DNA from: Nitrincola schmidtii
GTDB taxonomy: Bacteria; Pseudomonadota; Gammaproteobacteria; Pseudomonadales; Balneatricaceae
Direction of reading: 5' to 3'
DNA: 64,000 bases
Assembly: GCF_008973715.1 (NCBI RefSeq)
Contig: NZ_WBOL01000007.1
Span: 100,214-164,213, forward strand
This document shows positions 30,249 to 38,964 of the stretch, piece after piece; positions within the stretch are counted from its first letter, which is position 1; every line of letters begins with the position of its first letter. The notes beneath the pieces are model-generated. The model did no database searches. It saw nothing but the letters and a program-made list of their open reading frames with translations, and was not told where the DNA came from. Position numbers and translations under genes: made by a program.

Positions 30249-31304
30249 TTAAGGCCCAGCATTGAAATCCACTTCGTTCATAATTCTCAGTGCTAAACCT
30301 TTGTAGTCAGCGATGGCAGCAGGAGACTCAGCATCAAACTTAGGCTCACCCCACATTTGCACAATCTCAGACCATTGCACACCCGGCTTGACTGGATATT
30401 CCGTGTTGCCTGCAGAGTACATTTCTTGAGCCAGGTCATCAGACAAAAACTCAAGTAACTGAACTGCCTGATCAAAATTAGGTGCATATCGAGCAACAAT
30501 GGCCCCTGACATGTTGATGTGCGTACCTACGGTATCTTGATCTGGGAATATCAAATTCACCGATTCTGCCCATGGACGTTGTTCGTCACTCGCTAGCATT
30601 GCCCCCATGTAATAGGTGTTAACAATGGCAACGTCACACAAACCTGTGTAAATATTTTGCACTTGGCCACGGTCGTTACCCTGTGGTGATTGAGCCAAAT
30701 TGGCTTTTACACCTTTAATCCATTCACGAGCGACTTCTTCACCGTGATGGTGAATCATCGCAGCCAATAAACCAAGGTTGTAGTCATGATCGCCCGGACG
30801 TGTACAGATACGACCTTTCCATTGCTCATCAGCCAAATCTAGATAGCTATTGATCTCTGATGGATCAACGCGCTCTTTAGAAGCGTAAATAGGACGTGCT
30901 CGGAAGGTCAAACCAAACCAAGAACCATCTTCGGCACGAAACTCGGCTGGAATATTGGATTCAATCACCTCACTGGAAACAGGCTGAGTGAGTCCATCGT
31001 TTACCATATCCACTAGACGACCTACATCCACTGTCATCACAACATCGACAGGGCTGTTGCGACCTTCTGCTTTAATTCGTTCTTCCATACCTGCACCACT
31101 GGCATACACCACATTAACTTGGGTGCCTGTGGCTTCAGTAAAGGCTTGTAACAAAGGAGCAATCAGAAACTCTTGACGATCGGTATAAACATTAACTTCA
31201 TTTGCGCTGACAGCCAAAGGCATAAGGGTTGCAGCGGCAACTGATGCCGTTAAAGCAAACTTTGAAGAACGAGCAAACAGTGACTTAATTGACATTCGCG
31301 ACAC
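30249..31304 (-). CDS. fbpA: Periplasmic ferric-iron-binding protein
   Basis: 351 residues with a signal peptide ending VSANE. The mature part (NVYTDRQEFLIAPLLQAFTEATGTQVNVVYASGAGMEERIKAEG) and the paired iron-ligand tyrosines in VAIVNTYYMGAM (near residue 220) are those of FbpA/FutA transferrin-like proteins. It is the first gene of the operon. Two Fur-box-like sites lie upstream at 31334-31356 and 31455-31473, consistent with iron repression. Confidence 0.92.
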   Translation of the reverse strand: MSRMSIKSLFARSSKFALTASVAAATLMPLAVSANEVNVYTDRQEFLIAPLLQAFTEATGTQVNVVYASGAGMEERIKAEGRNSPVDVVMTVDVGRLVDMVNDGLTQPVSSEVIESNIPAEFRAEDGSWFGLTFRARPIYASKERVDPSEINSYLDLADEQWKGRICTRPGDHDYNLGLLAAMIHHHGEEVAREWIKGVKANLAQSPQGNDRGQVQNIYTGLCDVAIVNTYYMGAMLASDEQRPWAESVNLIFPDQDTVGTHINMSGAIVARYAPNFDQAVQLLEFLSDDLAQEMYSAGNTEYPVKPGVQWSEIVQMWGEPKFDAESPAAIADYKGLALRIMNEVDFNAGP

Positions 31305-31333
31305 TCCGTCTGTGATGTGATTATTAAAACTTA

Positions 31334-31356
31334 AATCTCATTGAGAATCAATCTTA
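31334..31356. promoter_or_regulatory. Fur-box-like site proximal to fbpA
   Basis: The core ATTGAGAATCAAT at 31340-31352 is a perfect palindrome around one base and matches 11 of 13 positions of AATGAGAATCATT, the usual core of Fur operators. It is 30 bp from the fbpA start codon. Confidence 0.55.
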
Positions 31357-31454
31357 ATATCAATACTACGTTCAACAAAAACTAAATGCAACTGGTTTTT
31401 ATTTAGATTTGTAATACCATTTATTAGAATTAATTAGACCACTCTCTACAAATA

Positions 31455-31473
31455 GATAATGTAAATCACTATC
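31455..31473. promoter_or_regulatory. Fur box
   Basis: GATAATGTAAATCACTATC matches 16 of 19 positions of the Fur consensus GATAATGATAATCATTATC. It lies in the 289-bp divergent space between fbpA and the DUF3095 gene, 151 bp from the former and 121 bp from the latter, so either could be controlled by it; fbpA is the obvious target. Confidence 0.7.
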
Positions 31474-31593
31474 GTTCAAATTTAGCATTAATCTTGCATT
31501 GAACAATTGATCTAAATCACCTTTCTAGGTCTAAACTAGGAGTAACGTTACACTAACTGTTATTCGATCCATTAACCGAATTGAGCCAAACTA

Positions 31594-32739
31594 ATGCTGG
31601 GTAGAATTTTTAACTTTGATGACCAAGCTTTTGATCTGCAACACTACCAAGCACTTCCGGATGATTGGTTTATCGCCATTGCCGATGTCGTCTCTAGCAC
31701 TCAACTCGCGCAAAAAGGACGTGATAAGGATGTCAACTTTGTAGCAGCAGCGGCAGTGGCTGTATTAAAAAATCAACTAGAGTCCGAAAATCATGCGGCA
31801 GCGATTCAATTTGGGGGTGATGGCGTCATAGCAGCCATTCCACCTGAACAAGAAGCCGTGATTAGGGAACGTCTTGCAGCCTTAGCCCATTGGTCGATGG
31901 ATCTTTTCCAAATTTCATTGCGCATTGGCCTAGTCCCTGTCGCTCATCTCAATGAATCACAACTACCCTGTTATGTCAGCTTACAAGTACTGGATGATAA
32001 AAATGCCTTTGGATTGTTCTTGGGTGATGGGATTCAAGCAGCAGATGATTGGGTTAAACAGCAACCGCGTTGGCAATTGCAACCTAAACAGGGTGAACTT
32101 CCAGGCCTTGAAAACTTATCCTGTCGCTGGCATCCCGTAAAAAGTTGTCGAGGACTGATTGCCTCTATTATTGTTGACCCAACGGCTTCGGGCGAATCAG
32201 GTATTCAACAGTTAGAGACAGTCATTCAACAGATCAATCAGTGTGTTTCTGCAGAGCAAGCCGCGCCAATGAATCAAACGCAAGCGCTTCAACCTCCCGC
32301 TCTACCCTCTTGGGAGTCAATTTCGAGAGAGTTGAAAATCACGTCAACTAAGTCTAAAAGTCAACGTGCACTGCTTGCCTATCTAAGCTCGTTTGTGCTT
32401 TGGCTAGCATGGCGACTGGGAGGAAAGCTTGGCAATATCAATGCAAGGCGTTATTTAACGTCTTTAACGGTCAAAACCGATTACCGTAAGCAGGCCGGCG
32501 GCCCAAGAATGGTTCTGGATCTGACACAAGAAGAGTTAGATGCCATCGTGAGTGTGTTATCAATCGCAGAACAAAATGGTCAAATTTATTATGGTATTTC
32601 GACCAGCGAAGCGTCAACGCTCACCTGCCTCGTTGAAGATTTTCAGGCAGATAATCATGTCCATTTCATCGATGGACAAGGCTTAGGTTTCTGGCGCGCA
32701 TCGATCATGCTCAAGGAAAAACGTATCCCCCGAGCTTAA
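31594..32739 (+). CDS. DUF3095 family protein, class III nucleotide-cyclase-like fold
   Basis: 381 residues. The N-terminal half resembles a class III cyclase: FIAIADVVSSTQLAQKG (first metal Asp), IQFGGDGVIAAIP (second metal Asp), LRIGLVPV and LFLGDGIQAADDWVK in the expected order. The C-terminal ~150 residues are family-specific. Whether it makes a cyclic nucleotide is not known. Its last 57 bp overlap, tail to tail, a gene for a class-II-like cyclic-nucleotide phosphodiesterase, which makes a cyclic-nucleotide role attractive but unproven. No signal peptide. Confidence 0.8.
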   Translation: MLGRIFNFDDQAFDLQHYQALPDDWFIAIADVVSSTQLAQKGRDKDVNFVAAAAVAVLKNQLESENHAAAIQFGGDGVIAAIPPEQEAVIRERLAALAHWSMDLFQISLRIGLVPVAHLNESQLPCYVSLQVLDDKNAFGLFLGDGIQAADDWVKQQPRWQLQPKQGELPGLENLSCRWHPVKSCRGLIASIIVDPTASGESGIQQLETVIQQINQCVSAEQAAPMNQTQALQPPALPSWESISRELKITSTKSKSQRALLAYLSSFVLWLAWRLGGKLGNINARRYLTSLTVKTDYRKQAGGPRMVLDLTQEELDAIVSVLSIAEQNGQIYYGISTSEASTLTCLVEDFQADNHVHFIDGQGLGFWRASIMLKEKRIPRA

Positions 32740-33480
32740 TAAACGGATGGAAACCGGTAAGTTTAACCGCATCAACTCTCCCCAAATTTCATCTCGAAAA
32801 GAGGGCTTAAGATGAGTAATCCAAAGCTGTTTTGGAGCGGTGTCCAACGATAAAATAAATTCAGCCAAAGAAGCCGGCGTCAAATGCTGACTTTTGATTG
32901 CAATATCCGCTAGCCTGTCAGGAAAAGCACACTCCAACATTAACGCGTCGATAGCACCCAGTTGATTGTATGCTGCGGTTACTTGTTGATCGAAACGCGT
33001 ATCACCGGAAAAACAAAAGACCGCTCCATCGTCTTCTTGAACGATATACCCACATGCAGGAACAACATGCTGCGCTGATATCGCAGTTAAACGAGTCATA
33101 GCAAATTGGTGCTGTTGATTAGTCACTATCGGATTAAATTTGAGAACCGCGTTGGTAGCATTGGGAAGCTGACTAAAATCAGGCCAGATACTCCAATTGA
33201 AAATATGGGTTTGCAACGCTTTAATGACCTCTGGTAAAGCGTAAACCTGCAATGGCGCTTCTAATTGCTCGAACAAATTATCCAACAGCAAGGGTAAAAA
33301 ACAGATGTGATCTAGATGTGCATGCGTTAAAAACACATGCTCAATGCTTAACATCTCTTGTTGAGATAAACGTCCTAGTCCGCTGCCTGCATCAATGAGA
33401 AGATTATCATTGATGCGAATACAGGTGGTGGACTCTCCCTTACCCATACCACCACTACACCCCAATACCTCTATTTTCAC
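32683..33480 (-). CDS. MBL-fold hydrolase, class II 3',5'-cyclic-nucleotide phosphodiesterase-like
   Basis: 265 residues. The metallo-beta-lactamase motif THAHLDHICFLPLLLDN fits the HxHLDH signature of class II cyclic-nucleotide phosphodiesterases; further metal ligands are in CFSGDTR (Asp), SAQHVVPACGY and LWITHLKPS (His). IWPDFSQLP resembles the same group. A generic RNase-Z-like role is the alternative. It overlaps the HD-GYP gene by four bases upstream and is antisense to the last 57 bp of the DUF3095 gene. Confidence 0.8.
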   Translation of the reverse strand: MKIEVLGCSGGMGKGESTTCIRINDNLLIDAGSGLGRLSQQEMLSIEHVFLTHAHLDHICFLPLLLDNLFEQLEAPLQVYALPEVIKALQTHIFNWSIWPDFSQLPNATNAVLKFNPIVTNQQHQFAMTRLTAISAQHVVPACGYIVQEDDGAVFCFSGDTRFDQQVTAAYNQLGAIDALMLECAFPDRLADIAIKSQHLTPASLAEFILSLDTAPKQLWITHLKPSFRDEIWGELMRLNLPVSIRLLSSGDTFFLEHDRCAPET

Positions 33481-35087
33481 CTGGCGACCTCACTTTTTAG
33501 CAAGGCATCCAGATCAACCTCATCAATCTGTTCCTTGCTTAGATGTATGGCCGCATAACGGTGGTAAACTTGTTCCTGCACAAATATTTCAAACAGATCT
33601 GGATCAAGATGCCCTTCTTTGGCCATACGCGACATGATCGTTAGTGCCTGTGATAGCTTCATAGGCTCTTTATAAGGGCGCTCTTTAGCGGTTAACGCTT
33701 CAAAAACATCAGCAATACCCATAATTCTGGCAGGTATAGACATTTCTTCTCGTTTCAAGCCTCTTGGGTAGCCTTTGCCATCCATGCGCTCATGATGGCA
33801 GCCAGCGTATTCAGGTACTCGACGAAGATGCTTTGGAAACGGTAACTGCTCCAGCATATCCAGTGTTGCGACCATATGATCATTCATAATCTGACGTTCC
33901 TCCGCATTCAGAGTACCCCTCCGAATAGACAGGTTATAACGCTCATCATCTGTGATTAACGGAACGACTTCATTTTCAATGTTCGTGTAATTCAACTCTG
34001 TTAAATAAGACAAGCGATATAAGTCATCGTCGGAAACAAATTCTGCGCCAACATTGAGTTTTCGTAAAAACTTCAACTCATCTTCTAACCTATCTCGCAT
34101 CAGATCTAGATCCTTCACAGGATGACAATTTCCCGCTAGCTGTGACTTTAATGAAGCAATCTCGGCATTTCGCAACAATACCTCTATGCGCGTTGCAATA
34201 AGCTCAATTCTATCCGTGACGGTTTCAAGCTTGCGTGATTTCTCCATAATATGATGGGGCGTCACAACCTTTCCGCAATCATGTAACCATGCGGCCGTTT
34301 TTAACTCATAGAAATCAGCTTCACTCATGACAAAATCATGAACAAAGGGATGATTTGATGCAGATACCGCTTCAGCAAGAAACAGTGTCGCATCCGGTAC
34401 CCGACGACAGTGATTACCGGTATGTGGAGACTTTTTATCGATCGCTGTAGCAAGCACTCGAGTAAAGCTATCAAAAAGCTGCTTCATCTCGTTGATTAAG
34501 CGCTGATTGTCTAACGCCACCGCTGCTTGAGATGCTAAGGACTCAGCAAGCTCGATATCTAACTCATTAAAGGCTTGCGGCTTTTCAGAATCGATACATT
34601 TGTTAATCAGCTGCAAAGCACCAAAAACTTCGCCTTCATGGTTGATTAAAGGCACTGTCAAAAACGATCGGGAGCGATATCCACTTTTGGCATCGAAAGA
34701 TTTCGTTCCCGAAAAATCGTATTCACTAGCATTGTAAACATCGGCTATACAGATCGTTTTCTGGTCATGTATTGCACAGGTTACAACCAGCTGTTTATTA
34801 GCGTTTCCTTGTTGATCAAATAACGGTATGGGTTTGAACAAATCTGCGCTGGGTTGGTTTTTACCGCCTAGAAAAATATTCAAGCTATGGTTTTGCACCA
34901 GTGGAAAGTGAACTTCTTTTGCTGCCGGATCAATCATGTAAAGCGTTCCGGCGTCCGCTTGGGTTAGTTCACGGGCACTGGTTAAGATAATTTCAAGGAG
35001 AGTTGTTTTATCATGCTCTGCAGACAGAGCAATACCGATTTGATTTAGACGCTTTATTCGAGACGTGTGAGAGTTTAATCCATTCAT
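33477..35087 (-). CDS. GAF domain / HD-GYP cyclic-di-GMP phosphodiesterase-type protein
   Basis: 536 residues from the ATG at 35087 (GGAG is 13 nt upstream; an in-frame ATG at 35126 is the alternative, and the open frame reaches 35378 inside the icd start). Residues ~20-190 form a GAF sensor (ITSARELTQADAGTLYMID; SFLTVPLINHEGEVFGALQLINK). The HD-GYP domain has WLHDCGKVVTPHH, CHHERMDGKGYPRGL and IMGIADVFEALTAKERPYKE, all intact, predicting hydrolysis of cyclic-di-GMP. A ~60-residue insertion separates the HD pair from the GYP motif. Operonic with the downstream cyclic-nucleotide-phosphodiesterase-like gene. Confidence 0.88.
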   Translation of the reverse strand: MNGLNSHTSRIKRLNQIGIALSAEHDKTTLLEIILTSARELTQADAGTLYMIDPAAKEVHFPLVQNHSLNIFLGGKNQPSADLFKPIPLFDQQGNANKQLVVTCAIHDQKTICIADVYNASEYDFSGTKSFDAKSGYRSRSFLTVPLINHEGEVFGALQLINKCIDSEKPQAFNELDIELAESLASQAAVALDNQRLINEMKQLFDSFTRVLATAIDKKSPHTGNHCRRVPDATLFLAEAVSASNHPFVHDFVMSEADFYELKTAAWLHDCGKVVTPHHIMEKSRKLETVTDRIELIATRIEVLLRNAEIASLKSQLAGNCHPVKDLDLMRDRLEDELKFLRKLNVGAEFVSDDDLYRLSYLTELNYTNIENEVVPLITDDERYNLSIRRGTLNAEERQIMNDHMVATLDMLEQLPFPKHLRRVPEYAGCHHERMDGKGYPRGLKREEMSIPARIMGIADVFEALTAKERPYKEPMKLSQALTIMSRMAKEGHLDPDLFEIFVQEQVYHRYAAIHLSKEQIDEVDLDALLKSEVAR

Positions 35088-35359
35088 GCTTGGTTGCTCA
35101 CTCCTTAACCCCCTACCTATCACCATTGAACAAGACGCCTTGCTCTTCCAATTAAATTCAATTATGCCTATTTTCTGTTGTAATGTCTCAGCATCCTTAT
35201 CCCATCGTCTAACAATTGAACGTATAAAAAAAGTCAGAATTTGGATACAATAATGATGTAGTTTTTTTACTAGAATAATAGAATCACCAGCGAAAAAAGC
35301 TAATCCAGCGCTTGAGATAGTGATCTGAAGCGATTCACCTATGCAATTTGGGGAATAAA

Positions 35360-37591
35360 ATGACAGAAAAAAGTCCAAAAATTATATATACGCTCACTGA
35401 CGAAGCACCTGCTCTAGCGACCTTTTCCCTCCTCCCTATCGTAAGAACTTTTACAGCTGCTGCCGAAATCAGTGTTGAAACCAGCGATATCTCTGTTGCT
35501 GCACGTGTACTTGCTGCGTTCCCTGAAAAACTAACGGAAGAACAGCGCGTAACAGATACCCTTGCTGAACTAGGTGAGTTAACTAAAGACCCATCAGCAA
35601 ACATCATCAAGCTACCCAACATCAGTGCTTCCATTCCTCAGTTAAAAGCCTGTATTAAAGAACTTCAGTCACAGGGTTATGATGTTCCTGATTACCCAGA
35701 TGACCCTAAAACAGAAGAAGAAAAGCAAGCTCGCGATCGTTACAGCAAGATTCTAGGAAGTGCGGTTAACCCTGTATTGCGTCAGGGTAACTCCGACCGT
35801 CGTGCTCCTCCAGCCGTAAAAGCTTTTGCACGCAAATTCCCACATTCTATGGGCAAATGGAGCAAAGCTTCTCGCTCACATGCGGATTACATGCGCGGCG
35901 GCGATTTCTATTCCAGTGAAAAATCTACCACCATGACTGATGAAACCGATGTTCGCATCGAATTTGTCGGCAAAGATGGCAAGGTTCAAGTTAAGAAAGA
36001 ACTGCACCTAGAAAAAGGTGAAGTACTAGACGGCATGTTCATGAGCGCTAAAGCGCTACGTCAGTTCTTTGAAGACACGCTAAACGACTGTAAAGAATCT
36101 GGTGTCATGTGGTCTTTACACGTTAAAGCAACCATGATGAAGGTATCTCACCCTATCGTATTTGGTCATGCTGTTACCGTGTACTACAAAGATGTCTTTG
36201 AAAAGCATGCTGACCTTTTCAAAGAGTTAGGCGTGAATCCAAATAACGGTCTGAACAGTGTTTACGAAAAAATCAAAACACTGCCGCACTCCAAGCAAGA
36301 AGAGATCGAAGAAGATATCCATGCTTGCTACGCAGGCCGCCCTGAAATGGCAATGGTTGACTCGGTTAAAGGTATTACCAACCTGCACATTCCAAGTGAC
36401 GTTATCGTCGATGCATCTATGCCTGCGATGATCCGTAACTCGGGTCAGATGTGGGGGCAAGACGGTAAGTCAAAAGATGCCAAAGCAGTAATGCCTGAAA
36501 GTACCTATGCGCGTATTTACCAAGAAATGATTAACTTCTGTAAAACCGAAGGTGCATTCGATCCAACCACCATGGGTACCGTGCCTAACGTTGGTTTGAT
36601 GGCGATGAAGGCAGAGGAATACGGTTCACACGATAAAACCTTTGAACTTGAAGCTGACGGTATTATGCGCATTGTCAATGCCGCTGATGGCAGCGTGATC
36701 ATGCAGCATGAAGTTGAGAAAGGTGATATCTGGCGTGCTTGCCAAACCAAAGATGCGGCGATTCGCGACTGGGTTAAATTGGCAGTGACTCGTTCACGTC
36801 AATCTAACACACCTGCTATCTTCTGGTTGGATCAAGAGCGTGCGCACGACCAACAACTGCGCAAGAAAGTTGAGCTTTACCTGAAAGATCACGATACCGA
36901 AGGTTTGGATATCCGTGTTAACTCTTACATTCCTGCGATTCGTCGTACGATGGAGCGTTTGATCCGTGGTAAAGACACCATCTCTGTTACCGGTAACGTA
37001 CTACGTGATTACCTGACTGACCTCTTCCCCATCATGGAGTTGGGCACTTCTGCTAAGATGCTGTCTATCGTTCCTATGCTGGCAGGTGGCGGTATGTACG
37101 AGACAGGTGCCGGCGGTTCAGCTCCTAAGCATGTTCAACAAGTACTGCAAGAAAACCACTTACGTTGGGATTCTTTAGGTGAGTTCTTAGCGATTGCTGT
37201 CTCTTTAGATGAGCTTGGCTTAAAAGAGAACCTGCCAAAAGCACGTGTTCTTGGACAAGCGTTAGACCGCGCGACTGAAACCTTGTTGGAAAACAACAAG
37301 TCTCCTTCACGCCGCACGGGTGAACTGGATAACCGTGGAAGTCACTTCTTCTTAGCGATGTACTGGGCTCAAGAACTGGCGGCTCAAGATGAAGATGCCG
37401 ATCTGAAAGCTCGCTTCGCGCCGTTGGCTAAAGCACTCACTGAAAACCAAGACAAGATCTTGGCAGAGTTGAGTGAAGTTCAAGGTCAACCTGCTGATAT
37501 AGGTGGTTACTACCACCCAGATCATGCGAAGACTGATGCGGTTATGCGTCCAAGTAAAACATTGAATGAGATCATGGCGAACTTTCGTTAA
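35360..37591 (+). CDS. icd: Monomeric NADP-dependent isocitrate dehydrogenase
   Basis: 743 residues from the ATG at 35360, with GGGG 6 nt upstream; a TTG at 35348 is in frame but not preferred. The ~80-kDa monomeric form is recognised by [28 protein letters not shown], by [28 protein letters not shown], and by the C-terminal [21 protein letters not shown]. It converts isocitrate to 2-oxoglutarate in the TCA cycle. A strong terminator follows. Confidence 0.97.
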   Translation: MTEKSPKIIYTLTDEAPALATFSLLPIVRTFTAAAEISVETSDISVAARVLAAFPEKLTEEQRVTDTLAELGELTKDPSANIIKLPNISASIPQLKACIKELQSQGYDVPDYPDDPKTEEEKQARDRYSKILGSAVNPVLRQGNSDRRAPPAVKAFARKFPHSMGKWSKASRSHADYMRGGDFYSSEKSTTMTDETDVRIEFVGKDGKVQVKKELHLEKGEVLDGMFMSAKALRQFFEDTLNDCKESGVMWSLHVKATMMKVSHPIVFGHAVTVYYKDVFEKHADLFKELGVNPNNGLNSVYEKIKTLPHSKQEEIEEDIHACYAGRPEMAMVDSVKGITNLHIPSDVIVDASMPAMIRNSGQMWGQDGKSKDAKAVMPESTYARIYQEMINFCKTEGAFDPTTMGTVPNVGLMAMKAEEYGSHDKTFELEADGIMRIVNAADGSVIMQHEVEKGDIWRACQTKDAAIRDWVKLAVTRSRQSNTPAIFWLDQERAHDQQLRKKVELYLKDHDTEGLDIRVNSYIPAIRRTMERLIRGKDTISVTGNVLRDYLTDLFPIMELGTSAKMLSIVPMLAGGGMYETGAGGSAPKHVQQVLQENHLRWDSLGEFLAIAVSLDELGLKENLPKARVLGQALDRATETLLENNKSPSRRTGELDNRGSHFFLAMYWAQELAAQDEDADLKARFAPLAKALTENQDKILAELSEVQGQPADIGGYYHPDHAKTDAVMRPSKTLNEIMANFR

Positions 37592-37616
37592 GATCTGATC
37601 GATATCGAACAGCAGT

Positions 37617-37644
37617 AGGGGCTCTATTCAGAGCCCCTTTTTTT
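37617..37644 (+). terminator. Intrinsic terminator of icd
   Basis: AGGGGCTCT (37617-37625), loop ATTC, AGAGCCCCT (37630-37638), followed by a run of T to 37644. Placed between convergent icd and rmuC. Confidence 0.9.
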
Positions 37645-37647
37645 ACC

Positions 37648-38964
37648 TCAATCCATCTTAGATTTTTCGACTAAGTCCGCATCTATCTCTTGCTGAACAG
37701 ACACCCCTAACTCTTTAAAATCTGACGCCTGCTTAATCAAATTCCCTTTCCCGGAATACAACTGTGAAAAAGCACGGTCATAGGTTTCACGGGTTTTATC
37801 AATTTGCTGGCCTATCAGCTGCATCGTATCCACAAACCCTTTCAGCTTGGCATAAAAGCGCTCAGCGCGCTTGGCGAGTTCTGCGGAGTGACGGCTTTGA
37901 TCTTCAAAACGCCACAGTTGACGAACAATATTTAAACTGGTGAGTAAGGTTGATGGTGTCGCCACTAACACGTTGTTTTCAATGGCTCGTTGATACAGGG
38001 ATTCATCAAACCTTAGCGCTTCAATATACGCAGATTCAATGGGGATAAACATCACCACGATATCAGGTGAGTTAAGATTAGGTAGTTCAAAATAACGCTT
38101 ATCCGATAACTCTTTAATGCGATCTGATACCGCTTGCGTATGCTCACGAATCGCCACCAATCGTTGGTTATCATCGTCAGCATTGATATATCGAGTGTAG
38201 GCAGTAAGCGATGTTTTTGCATCTATGACCAAATGACGCTGCTCTGGTAGATAGACAATCACATCCGGGCGACGACGGCCTTGTTCAGTGGTAAAGCTGA
38301 CCTCACGTTGATAATCCTTACCTACTCGTAAACCAGCGCTATCCAATACATTTTCAAGAATCAGCTCACCCCAGTTGCCCTGAACTTTCTTCTGTCCTTG
38401 CAGCGCTTGGGTGAGCTTATCCGCCTGTTCTGTAATATCTCGATTGAGTTTTTGTAAATTGAGTAATTCGGTTTTTAGCTCACTGCGTTGCTTAAGATCT
38501 TCGGTATGAATTAACTCAACCTTTTCGCGAAAACCCTTAACATCTTGATGCAGAGGATTGAGAAGTTGTTGTAAGTTTTGCTGACTTAAACTGCGAAAGG
38601 TTTCCCCTTTTCGCTCTAACACTTCGTTGGCTAAGTGCTCGAACTCTTGTTTAAGTAGATCTCGATTAGCCTGAATTAGTGCCAACTGCTCGGCATGAAA
38701 ACGTTTACGCTCATCCATCGATGTGCTTAAACGAGCGTTTTGATCGCGCAAACGTATCACTTCTAATTTAAGTGAATCGAGCTCGATATCAGCTCTGTCT
38801 AACTGTTCTTGCAGATATTGCCGTTGATGGGTTTCATTTATCGCCAGCAATTCAAATTCACGGCGTTGCTTTATGGAAAACATCCATAAAGTGAAAAAAA
38901 CCAGAGCAAGCAAACATAATACACCTGCCCCCACTAGCGCTAACGGAAAATCCATTTCGCTCAT
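37648..38964 (-). CDS. rmuC: RmuC family DNA recombination protein
   Basis: 438 residues. A single N-terminal membrane helix (LALVGAGVLCLLALVFFTLWMF) is followed by a long coiled coil (~30-190) and the RmuC nuclease-fold domain with NWGELILENVLDSAGL, RPDVIVYLPEQRHLVIDAKTSLTAY and VVMFIPIESAYIEAL. RmuC limits inversion at short repeats in E. coli. Start overlaps the mscK stop by four bases. Confidence 0.93.
   Translation of the reverse strand: MSEMDFPLALVGAGVLCLLALVFFTLWMFSIKQRREFELLAINETHQRQYLQEQLDRADIELDSLKLEVIRLRDQNARLSTSMDERKRFHAEQLALIQANRDLLKQEFEHLANEVLERKGETFRSLSQQNLQQLLNPLHQDVKGFREKVELIHTEDLKQRSELKTELLNLQKLNRDITEQADKLTQALQGQKKVQGNWGELILENVLDSAGLRVGKDYQREVSFTTEQGRRRPDVIVYLPEQRHLVIDAKTSLTAYTRYINADDDNQRLVAIREHTQAVSDRIKELSDKRYFELPNLNSPDIVVMFIPIESAYIEALRFDESLYQRAIENNVLVATPSTLLTSLNIVRQLWRFEDQSRHSAELAKRAERFYAKLKGFVDTMQLIGQQIDKTRETYDRAFSQLYSGKGNLIKQASDFKELGVSVQQEIDADLVEKSKMD

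Noticed and set aside
35088..35378. Longer N-terminus of the HD-GYP protein overlapping the icd start
   Set aside because: The extra residues are not GAF-like, overlap the icd ribosome site and have no good start signal.
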